Assembly (NCBI GenBank): GCA_964541025.1
Contig: CAZIOW010000025.1
Span: forward strand, 1 to 16,212
Length of the DNA: 16,212 bases
DNA from: JAGDXO01 sp964541025
GTDB lineage: Archaea; Thermoplasmatota; Thermoplasmata; Thermoplasmatales; GCA-001856825
Direction of reading: 5' to 3'
Shown here: positions 7,259 through 14,122 of the stretch, piece after piece
How the letters are laid out: each line of letters opens with the position of its first letter
How positions within the stretch are numbered: the first letter of the stretch is position 1
Program-made: the position numbers and the translations under genes
The notes under the pieces: generated by a model
Told to the model about the DNA's origin: nothing
Databases searched by the model: none
Seen by the model: the letters and a program-made list of their open reading frames with translations, nothing else

Positions 7259-10200
7259 GGTACTCATCATCGGGGGCGGAATTGCAGGAATTCAGGCATC
7301 TCTGGACCTGGCTGATGCAGGGACTGAGGTCATTCTTGTTGAAAAAACGGCATCAATTGGGGGAAAGATGGCAGCGCTTGACAAGAATTTTCCTACAATG
7401 GACTGTTCCATATGTATAGAAGCGCCAAAGATGAGCGATGTCACGCACAATCCGAACATAAAGGTGCTGACGCTTGCAGAGGTAACAGAAGTTAAAGGTG
7501 ATGAAGGCAATTTTCAGGTAACTATCTACCAGAAGCCACGGTTTGTAAATGATAGCTGCACACGGTGTGATCTATGTGTTCAGGCATGTCCTCAGGTCCT
7601 GAAAAATGAATTCGATGCAGGAATAGGTGCAAGGAAGGCAATATATACACCATTTTCACAGGCTGAACCAGGACCCTATGCAATAGATATTGAAAGCTGC
7701 CTGAATGATCCACCTAATTATCTCCCCTGTGGGAGGTGCACTGATGCCTGCGGCCCAGATGCAATAGATTTCAACATGAAACCGCAAATAATAAAAGAAA
7801 ATGTGGTATCAATAATAGTTTCAACCGGATTTGACCTTTTCAATGCCTCTTTACTGAAGGAATTCGGTTACACCACAGATCCTGATATAGTGACTTCCTA
7901 TGAGCTTGAAAGGATGCTTAATGCAGCCGGACCAACAGACGGAGAGATAGTCAAGCCCTCCAATGGGAAGCACCCTGAAAAGGTTCTATTCGTGCTGTGT
8001 GCAGGTTCAAGGGATGTAAGGTATGTCCCTTACTGTTCAAGGACTTGCTGCATGTATTCCATAAAGGAAGCTACTCAGCTTGTTGACCATGGCATAGAGG
8101 ATGTATCGGTGCTTTATATGGATATAAGGGCATACGGTAAGGGCTTTGATGAATTCTATTCAAGATCACAGAAGGATGTCCGTTATCTGAGGGCTAGACC
8201 AGCATCTGTGAGAAGGAAGGGTGACCGCATTTCTGTAAGGTATGCAAGTGAAGACAATCAGCTCAGGGAAGAGGATTATGATCTTGTGGTCCTTGCTGTT
8301 GCTTCCATACCTGCCAAGGGTACAGAGAATCTTGCCAGAATTCTTGGAATTGAACTATCAAAAGATGGATTCTTCAAGAATGAGATGAATGATCCAGTTT
8401 CCACTACAAGAAAGGGTATATATGTGGCAGGATGTGCATCCGGTCCCAAGGATATACCGGACAGTGTTACAGAGGCCGCGGCTGCAGCTGCACAGGCCCT
8501 CAAGTATGTGAGAAACAGGGAATGGATTGAGGAACCTGAGGCTCCTCCTCTCGATACTTCAGGTGAACCAAGAATTGGAGTTTTCCTCTGTGACTGTGGT
8601 TCAAACATTGCAGGCACTGTAGATGTTAAGATGGTTGCAGAGAAGGTCAAGAACCAGCCCAATGTGGTTTACGTTGAGGAGAATAAATTCACCTGTTCAG
8701 GGAGCTCGCAGGATGCAATTGTAAGCAAGATAAGGGAGAAGAACCTCAACAGGGTTGTTATAGGAGCATGTTCTCCCAAGACTCACGGAGTCACATTTCA
8801 AAGGGTTTGTTCAAGGGCCGGATTGAACCCGTACCTCTTTGAGATGGCTAATGTGAGGAACATGGACTCATGGGTTCATAAGAAGGAGAAAGAGAAGGCA
8901 ACTGAAAAGGCCGTTGACATTGTGAACATGGCAATTTCAAAGTCAAGGAAACTTGAACCTCTAGAGGATATTGAATTTCCTGTTGTGAAGAGGGGTGTTG
9001 TGATTGGGGGCGGTCCTGCAGGCATGGCAGCAGCAACTGCCCTTTCAAATTCAGGAATTGAGGTTGATCTGATAGAGAAGGAAAGCAGGCTTGGTGGTCT
9101 TCTCAACGAACTCGACAGAATAGCACCCACCAAGGACGATGCAAAAACACTAAGGGAAAAACTTGAGAAAGAACTGAAATCATCAAGAGTGAACATACAT
9201 CTTTCAAGAACAGTAAAGAAAATAGAAGGATTTGTAGGCAATTTCCATCTCACACTTTCCGATGATTCCACCATAGATGCAGGAGCCATAATAGTTGCCA
9301 CGGGGGCTGAACCTTATGTCCCAAAGGAATACAACTATGGAAATGATCCAAGAGTGCTGACCTCGATGGACCTGGAAAAGAACTATTCCCAGGTGGAGGG
9401 TGACAAGTTTGCAATCATATCATGCGTTGGTTCAAGGAATTCGGAGAAAGGGTGCTCAAGGTTCTGCTGCTCCACAATGCTCCAGCAGGCCATTGAACTG
9501 AGGGAAAAGGGAAAGCAGGTAAGGGTACTGTTCAAGGATATCAGGGCATATGAGAGGAATGCAGAGGAGCTGTATCACGAAGCTGCTGCAAAGGGTGTGC
9601 AGTTCTTCAGGTATGACCAGAACCTGGATCCGGAAAAGGCAATATCGTTTGATGGAAAGAGCGTTGAGCTCGTTGATAGATTATCAAACGCAAAGGTAAA
9701 GGCACCTGTTGATCATATTGTCCTGAATATAGGCCTTATCCCGAGGGATGAGGATATATTCACCCAGCTCAAGCTTTCAAGAGACCTTGAAGGTTTCCTT
9801 CTAGAGTCACATCCTAAACTAGGTCCAGTTGAGGCTGCAGTCCAGGGTGTTTATCTTGCCGGAACTGTCCAGGGGCCGAAGGATGTCAAGGAATCAATAT
9901 CACAAGGATATGCAACTGCCACAAAGGCTGCAAAACTCCTATTCAGGGGAAAAATTTCAAAGGAACCGATCATACCGCAAATAGACCAGAGCAAATGCGT
10001 TAAATGCCTGAGATGCGCTGATGTGTGCCCCTATGGAGCAATCAAGGGTGAGAGGGGGAAATGGATACAGCTTGTTCCGGCTGCTTGCATGGGTTGTGGG
10101 AACTGCGTGGCTGAATGCAACATAGAGGGTGCAATAACAATGCCAAATTTCAACGATAACCAGATAATGACACAGATTGATGCTGCCACTGCAGAAAAGC

Positions 10201-10634
10201 CTGAGGAGAAACTGATAGTATTCGCTTGCAACTGGTGTTCCTATGCTGGAGCAGACCAGGCTGGAATCTCAAAGATCCAGTATCCTACAAGTGCCAGGGT
10301 GATAAGAACTATGTGCTCCAGCAGGATATCTCAGAAACTTGTAATGTATGCATTCAGCAAGAATCCAGGCGCAGTGCTTGTAACTGGCTGCCACATCAAT
10401 GACTGTCATTACATTGATGCCAATGTTCATACGGAAAAGAGAGTTGAAAGATGGAAGAAATACCTATCTGCAAAGAATGTCAATCCTGACAGGTTGCAGC
10501 TCTGGTGGGTCAGTGCCGCAGAAGGAAACAGATTTGCTTCCAAGATCAGGGAGATGGATGCCCTGATTAAGAGTCTTCCAGAGGAAGAGATCAAATCAAC
10601 GGCTGAAAAACTGAAGGGGGGATCTAAACGTTAG
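7248..10634 (+). CDS. hdrA: Giant HdrA-like flavoprotein: two HdrA units fused to an MvhD domain
   Basis: 1128 residues from the TTG at 7248. Domains: (1) residues 1-425, a QmoA/HdrA-like FAD unit with GGGIAG (9-14), the HdrA signature MDCSICIEAPKM (51-62), an inserted ferredoxin (Cys104, 107, 110, 114; then Cys151, 161, 164, 168) and a cysteine-rich CAGSR...YCSRTCC (251-268); (2) about 442-580, the N-terminal domain of classical HdrA (IGVFLCDCGSNIAGTVDV); (3) about 582-900, a second FAD unit with GGGPAG (587-592) and CVGSR...CSRFCC (726-741) but no inserted ferredoxin; (4) 911-965, a dicluster ferredoxin (Cys917, 920, 923, 927; 947, 950, 953, 957); (5) about 988-1095, an MvhD [2Fe-2S] domain (Cys994, 997, 1023, 1048, 1053). 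The layout resembles QmoA and QmoB joined in one chain. MvhD normally receives electrons from a hydrogenase or formate dehydrogenase; neither is encoded here. The start was chosen because it gives MADKVLIIGGG, the usual distance to the FAD motif, behind a GGGGGGAGG purine tract; an upstream in-frame TTG (7218) would deepen the overlap with korC. Confidence 0.88.
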   Translation: MADKVLIIGGGIAGIQASLDLADAGTEVILVEKTASIGGKMAALDKNFPTMDCSICIEAPKMSDVTHNPNIKVLTLAEVTEVKGDEGNFQVTIYQKPRFVNDSCTRCDLCVQACPQVLKNEFDAGIGARKAIYTPFSQAEPGPYAIDIESCLNDPPNYLPCGRCTDACGPDAIDFNMKPQIIKENVVSIIVSTGFDLFNASLLKEFGYTTDPDIVTSYELERMLNAAGPTDGEIVKPSNGKHPEKVLFVLCAGSRDVRYVPYCSRTCCMYSIKEATQLVDHGIEDVSVLYMDIRAYGKGFDEFYSRSQKDVRYLRARPASVRRKGDRISVRYASEDNQLREEDYDLVVLAVASIPAKGTENLARILGIELSKDGFFKNEMNDPVSTTRKGIYVAGCASGPKDIPDSVTEAAAAAAQALKYVRNREWIEEPEAPPLDTSGEPRIGVFLCDCGSNIAGTVDVKMVAEKVKNQPNVVYVEENKFTCSGSSQDAIVSKIREKNLNRVVIGACSPKTHGVTFQRVCSRAGLNPYLFEMANVRNMDSWVHKKEKEKATEKAVDIVNMAISKSRKLEPLEDIEFPVVKRGVVIGGGPAGMAAATALSNSGIEVDLIEKESRLGGLLNELDRIAPTKDDAKTLREKLEKELKSSRVNIHLSRTVKKIEGFVGNFHLTLSDDSTIDAGAIIVATGAEPYVPKEYNYGNDPRVLTSMDLEKNYSQVEGDKFAIISCVGSRNSEKGCSRFCCSTMLQQAIELREKGKQVRVLFKDIRAYERNAEELYHEAAAKGVQFFRYDQNLDPEKAISFDGKSVELVDRLSNAKVKAPVDHIVLNIGLIPRDEDIFTQLKLSRDLEGFLLESHPKLGPVEAAVQGVYLAGTVQGPKDVKESISQGYATATKAAKLLFRGKISKEPIIPQIDQSKCVKCLRCADVCPYGAIKGERGKWIQLVPAACMGCGNCVAECNIEGAITMPNFNDNQIMTQIDAATAEKPEEKLIVFACNWCSYAGADQAGISKIQYPTSARVIRTMCSSRISQKLVMYAFSKNPGAVLVTGCHINDCHYIDANVHTEKRVERWKKYLSAKNVNPDRLQLWWVSAAEGNRFASKIREMDALIKSLPEEEIKSTAEKLKGGSKR
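10616..10621 (+). promoter_or_regulatory. Ribosome binding site placing the HdrC/B start at ACG 10628
   Basis: A GGGGGG run inside the 3' end of hdrA sits six bases before the ACG at 10628. No ATG, GTG or TTG in the hdrC/B frame lies at a usable distance; the first ATG (10688) is 66 bases away. This decides in favour of initiation at or next to 10628. Confidence 0.5.
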
Positions 10635-11758
10635 AGATAGACGATGCAAGATGGGAGAAAATTGTTAACCTGACTGGATTTGATGGAATGGAGTGTTTCC
10701 AGTGTGGAGCCTGCACCGCAACATGCCCAATAGGATACATGGGGGGAGAACCAATAGACGCCAGGAATATGATGAGGCATGCACAGATAGGGCTTGATAT
10801 AACTCCGAACATCTGGAACTGTTCCACCTGCAAGCTCTGCGAAGAAAGCTGTCCAAGAGGGGTAAAGATAGTCAATGTCATCCTTGGGCTGCGGCAACTG
10901 GAATTTGAGGAGAGGAGAGCACCTGAGAAAGTTGAGAGAATCGTATGGGATATATATGAGAATGGCAACCCCTGGGGAGGAAAGAAGAGTGAGAGGGCAA
11001 AATGGGCTGAGGGAATGGATATTAAAAATGCAAATGAAGGTGTTGATGTATTATTGTACATAGGCTGCGATGCCTCTTACAACAAGGATCTGCACAGGTC
11101 GCTGAAGTCACTCGCAAATCTTATGAAGAAAGCAGGAATAAATTTTGGGATCCTCGGGAATGAAGAGAGATGCTGCGGAGAACCGGTAAGAAATGCGGGA
11201 GAGAATGGGTATCTTGAGGAACTTGTCCATGACAATATTAAGCAGTTCGAAAGTACTGGGGCGAAGAAAATTGTTGCATTCTCACCGCACTGCGGCAATA
11301 TGTTCATTTCAACTTACAGGAAAATGGGGCTTGATATTGAAGTGATGCATTACTCTGAATTTATTAACCAGCTCATTAAAGAAGGCAAGATAAAACTAAA
11401 TGAAGAAGCCAGGGGAAAAATTACCATTCATGATCCATGCTATCTTTCAAGATACGGAGACGGTTACAAGGATTTAAGGGAGACGCTATCCTTCATGCCA
11501 AAGGTTGAGATTGCCGAGATGGAGGATTCAGGTAAAGATAGCATATGCTGCGGTGGAGGTGGCAATAGAATGTTCATGGATTTTGAGGGAAAGAGGCTTT
11601 CAGATTTCAGAATCCTCCAGGCGAAAGATACTGGTGCCGATACTGTACTCACTGCTTGCCCCATATGCAACATGAATCTCAATGACAGCAGCAAGGTGAA
11701 CTCAGCAGGTATAAATGTAAAGGAACTGGCAGAGTATCTGGAGGAGAGAGTGAGATGA
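10628..11758 (+). CDS. HdrC-HdrB-type (HdrD-like) iron-sulfur protein with two CCG domains
   Basis: About 376 residues if read from ACG 10628; the first ATG (10688) gives 356 and begins only two codons before the first cluster cysteine. The N-terminal HdrC-like domain holds two [4Fe-4S] motifs, CFQCGACTATCP (Cys23, 26, 29, 33) and CSTCKLCEESCP (Cys65, 68, 71, 75). Two CCG domains of the HdrB/HdrD/FadF type follow: CCG1 (Cys147, Cys182-183, Cys222) and CCG2 (HDPCYLSRY Cys271, CCGGGG Cys307-308, CPIC Cys344 and 347). CCG1 reads SPHC where CPHC is usual, so one cluster ligand is Ser219. The residues encoded upstream of the ATG (LEIDDARWEKIVNLTGFDG) look like a normal HdrC N terminus. The stop overlaps etfA (ATGA). 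The protein probably exchanges electrons between the HdrA chain and the Etf, or reduces a disulfide or quinone-linked acceptor; no membrane segment is visible. Confidence 0.85.
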   Translation, partial: TLEIDDARWEKIVNLTGFDGMECFQCGACTATCPIGYMGGEPIDARNMMRHAQIGLDITPNIWNCSTCKLCEESCPRGVKIVNVILGLRQLEFEERRAPEKVERIVWDIYENGNPWGGKKSERAKWAEGMDIKNANEGVDVLLYIGCDASYNKDLHRSLKSLANLMKKAGINFGILGNEERCCGEPVRNAGENGYLEELVHDNIKQFESTGAKKIVAFSPHCGNMFISTYRKMGLDIEVMHYSEFINQLIKEGKIKLNEEARGKITIHDPCYLSRYGDGYKDLRETLSFMPKVEIAEMEDSGKDSICCGGGGNRMFMDFEGKRLSDFRILQAKDTGADTVLTACPICNMNLNDSSKVNSAGINVKELAEYLEERVR

Positions 11759-12729
11759 GTGAGAAGGGCATTTGGGTTTTTCTCGAGAAGAAGGGAAATG
11801 AAATAGAAGATACTTCCCTGGAGGTATTGGGAAAAGCAAGAGAACTCTCTGATAGAAGTTCAATGCCTGTCACTGGTCTATTACTCGGCACAATGGAAGA
11901 GAAAGGATTGAGGAGTATAATTGATCATGGAGCTGACTATGTTATCCATATGAATGATGGAAGGCTTGACAGCTATTCCACCGATTTGTACATACAAGCA
12001 CTATGGAGCATAATAAATGAAAGGATTCCTGAGATTCTCCTCATTGGTGCTACACCATATGGTAGAGATATTGCAGGGAGACTTGCGGCTAGGGTTAAAA
12101 CAGGACTTACTGCTAATGCAGTTTCACTCCAGATTGATGAAAATAATCTCCTGGTCTCCGGAGTTCCTGCCTATGGGGGGAAGATAATAGCTGAGATAGT
12201 CTGCGAGAAAAGCAGACCTCAGATGGCTACTGTGAGACCTGGAACATTCAGAACTTTTTTCATGGATAACAGAAGAGGGGAAATACTTGAGATCAAACCA
12301 GATATTGATGGAATAATCGATAGGGTCAAGGTGAGGGAGAGGAGGATATCAGAATTTTTAGATCTCACTAAATCAAAGAGGACAGTCATAGCGGGAAATG
12401 GAACAAAGGGAGATCTAAAACTGGTGAGAGAATTTGCTGATTCCATAGGTGCTGATGTAGGTGTAACAAGGCCTCTTGCAGACAGAGGGCTGATATCAAG
12501 AGACTTCCAGGTGGGATCAACAGGATACTCTCTAAGATCAGAGCTGGCAATAATACTCGGCGTCAGTGGTTCAGAGCATTTCACTTCTGGAATCAAGGAC
12601 TGCGGGACAGTCATATCCATTGATCTCAATCCCAAGGCGGAAATATTTGAGCATTCTGATTACTGCATTGTCGGAGATTTATTTGACATAATTCCAAAGG
12701 CAATAGAAAGAATGAAGGTGAAAATGTGA
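11755..12729 (+). CDS. etfA: Electron transfer flavoprotein, alpha subunit
   Basis: 324 residues. The C-terminal FAD-binding domain is well conserved: GVTRP (236-240), FQVGSTG (251-257), ILGVSGSEHFTSG (267-279) and DLNPKAEIFEHSDYCIVGDLF (290-310) match the EtfA pattern QVGQTG...GISGAIQH...ADYGIVGDL, with SEH in place of the usual AIQH. The N-terminal half is the alpha/beta domain that packs on EtfB. The start overlaps the preceding stop (ATGA) behind GGAGG (11740-11744). The gene order etfA-etfB is the reverse of the more frequent etfB-etfA. With EtfB it forms a cytoplasmic flavoprotein that exchanges electrons with dehydrogenases; the operon points to the Hdr proteins as its partner. Confidence 0.9.
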   Translation: MSEKGIWVFLEKKGNEIEDTSLEVLGKARELSDRSSMPVTGLLLGTMEEKGLRSIIDHGADYVIHMNDGRLDSYSTDLYIQALWSIINERIPEILLIGATPYGRDIAGRLAARVKTGLTANAVSLQIDENNLLVSGVPAYGGKIIAEIVCEKSRPQMATVRPGTFRTFFMDNRRGEILEIKPDIDGIIDRVKVRERRISEFLDLTKSKRTVIAGNGTKGDLKLVREFADSIGADVGVTRPLADRGLISRDFQVGSTGYSLRSELAIILGVSGSEHFTSGIKDCGTVISIDLNPKAEIFEHSDYCIVGDLFDIIPKAIERMKVKM

Positions 12730-13517
12730 GAAACATAATAGTATGCATGAAGGTCGTTCCAAAATCAGAATCCATAATTTTTGATCCAGTTACTAAGAGA
12801 CTGGACAGAACAAAGGCTGAGAATCAGATAAATGAAGCTGATAAAAATGCACTTGAAACAGCTCTGAGATTAAGGGAGAAATATGGAGGAAAGGTTATAG
12901 TACTTTCAATGGGACCTCAAATGTTCGAACCGTTTCTAAGAATCGCGGTAGCAATGGGTGCCGATGATGCAATTCTTCTCTCTGACAGGCAGTTCGGAGG
13001 CTCTGACACTTTCCCAACTGCTCTAATAATATCTGCAGCAATTAACAAGATAGGGGATTATGACCTAATACTCACAGGAGAGGAGTCGTCTGATGCTGGA
13101 CTTGGACAGTTACCCGCGCAGATTGCTGAATTCCTCGGTCTTCCACAGGTGCTCTTCACCTCATCTCTGGATCTTGAAGGTGATAAAGTAGTGGCAAAGA
13201 GAACAATTAAAGGAGGGTATGAAATTGTAGAGACTGGGATTCCTGCTGTCATCAGCATCGAGCTCGGGATAAATCAGCCCAGATTTCCGGATTTTAGAAG
13301 AAAGAGATGGGCAGATAAAGAATTCCAGTTGAAAGTATGGTCAAACAATGATCTGAAACTTGATGAGAATCTGATAGGACTCAGGGGTTCATACACATCA
13401 GTAAGAAAACTGGTAGAGGTACAGCCAGCCAGCAGAAAGAAAGTATTCATTGAGGGTTCCAGCGAAGAAAAGGTGGAGAAGATGCTGGATGTTATTAGAG
13501 GGAATGTGAATAAATAA
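12726..13517 (+). CDS. etfB: Electron transfer flavoprotein, beta subunit (bifurcating-type motifs)
   Basis: 263 residues from a GTG start that overlaps the etfA stop by four bases (GTGA), behind AAGGTGA (12715-12721). The family pattern is clear: CMKVVPKSE at the N terminus, LSMGP (60-64), AMGADDAILLSDRQFGGSDT (76-95), and LTGEESSDAGLGQLPAQIAEFLG in the middle. LSDRxFxGSDT and the late GLRGSYTSVRK (218-228, compare GLxGSPTxV) are strings I associate with the NAD-binding, electron-bifurcating Etf clade rather than the mitochondrial type, where the first region reads quite differently (RGIHV in human ETFB). This is the last gene of the operon; no clear T-tract follows on the plus strand. Confidence 0.9.
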   Translation: MRNIIVCMKVVPKSESIIFDPVTKRLDRTKAENQINEADKNALETALRLREKYGGKVIVLSMGPQMFEPFLRIAVAMGADDAILLSDRQFGGSDTFPTALIISAAINKIGDYDLILTGEESSDAGLGQLPAQIAEFLGLPQVLFTSSLDLEGDKVVAKRTIKGGYEIVETGIPAVISIELGINQPRFPDFRRKRWADKEFQLKVWSNNDLKLDENLIGLRGSYTSVRKLVEVQPASRKKVFIEGSSEEKVEKMLDVIRGNVNK

Positions 13518-13586
13518 AGCGTAAGATAAAGAATATTATGAGTTAAAAAAAAGAAATGGAATCATCCACATTAATTATAAAATCAT

Positions 13587-13596
13587 AAAAAAATTT
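13587..13596 (-). terminator. T-tract terminator of the zinc ferredoxin gene
   Basis: On the minus strand, seven T follow the ferredoxin stop codon by about ten bases, and a second T8 run lies at 13545-13552. The 86-base convergent gap to etfB shows no comparable T-run on the plus strand, so operon transcripts may run into the antisense of the ferredoxin gene. Confidence 0.45.
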
Positions 13597-13603
13597 ACAG
13601 AAA

Positions 13604-14053
13604 TTAGACCTTTTGAGATGAAAGATCAATTCTCTTTGATACAGATATTGCTCCCGCAGGGCATGCCACTACGCATGCATTGCAATAAATGCATTCAGAT
13701 TCATTCACAGGATCGGCCTTGTCTGTCCTGTATTTCATCCAGAGTTCTGATCCATCTTCAATCTGCAGATCATTCCCCTTTCCAGTCTTGCCTTCAGCGA
13801 GTGCCCATTCAAATCCATTCATGGGGCAGGATTCCATGCAGGAACCATCTGCTATGCAACTGTCCCAGTCCACTGCTACATTGGTTCCGTGGATACCAAG
13901 TTTGGTCGGATAAGGCTTTCCGTGCTCATCATACCTCTGCTTTCCCTCAGCCCTTACAGCGTGACCCTTATGATAACCTGTCACAGGATACTCCTGAGGG
14001 TTCTCAAAAAAGTTTTCATCAATTGGTTTGGACGCGAAATCCAAATGTTTCAT
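13604..14053 (-). CDS. zfx: Zinc-containing 7Fe-type ferredoxin
   Basis: 149 residues matching the zinc ferredoxins of Thermoplasma and Sulfolobus in length and layout. The N-terminal extension carries the expected zinc ligands His28 and His31 (YHKGH), His55 (LGIHGT) and Asp114 (KADP). Cluster I is CIADGSCMESCP (Cys66, Asp69, Cys72, Cys76): Asp replaces the second cysteine, as in the family, which favours a [3Fe-4S] centre. Cluster II is CIYCNACVVACP (Cys121, 124, 127, 131). In thermoacidophilic archaea this protein is the main electron acceptor of 2-oxoacid:ferredoxin oxidoreductases, which fits its position immediately after the kor-hdr-etf operon. It is on the opposite strand with its own promoter, so it is not part of the operon transcript. 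Confidence 0.95.
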   Translation of the reverse strand: MKHLDFASKPIDENFFENPQEYPVTGYHKGHAVRAEGKQRYDEHGKPYPTKLGIHGTNVAVDWDSCIADGSCMESCPMNGFEWALAEGKTGKGNDLQIEDGSELWMKYRTDKADPVNESECIYCNACVVACPAGAISVSKRIDLSSQKV

Positions 14054-14073
14054 GATTATATATATTTGATTAG

Positions 14074-14085
14074 CTTAAATATATT
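14074..14085 (-). promoter_or_regulatory. Promoter of the zinc ferredoxin gene (leaderless)
   Basis: On the minus strand AATATATTTAAG is centred about 26 bases before the ATG at 14053. This is the normal TATA-to-start distance in archaea, so transcription should begin at or next to the start codon. No ribosome binding site is seen. Confidence 0.6.
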
Positions 14086-14122
14086 ATGAAAATTTAATCA
14101 CATTTAAATTTTAGTTGTATTT

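Noticed and set aside
10624..11061. 145-residue open frame on the minus strand covering the HdrC domain
   Set aside because: Overlaps the two [4Fe-4S] motifs of the HdrC/B gene on the other strand; Ser/Pro-rich shadow with no start context.
12219..12635. 138-residue open frame on the minus strand
   Set aside because: Antisense to the conserved FAD domain of etfA; low-complexity Ser/Pro/Leu composition typical of a shadow.
13618..14055. 145-residue open frame on the plus strand
   Set aside because: Antisense to the zinc ferredoxin, whose cysteine and histidine ligands are all in place; the plus-strand product has no recognisable features.
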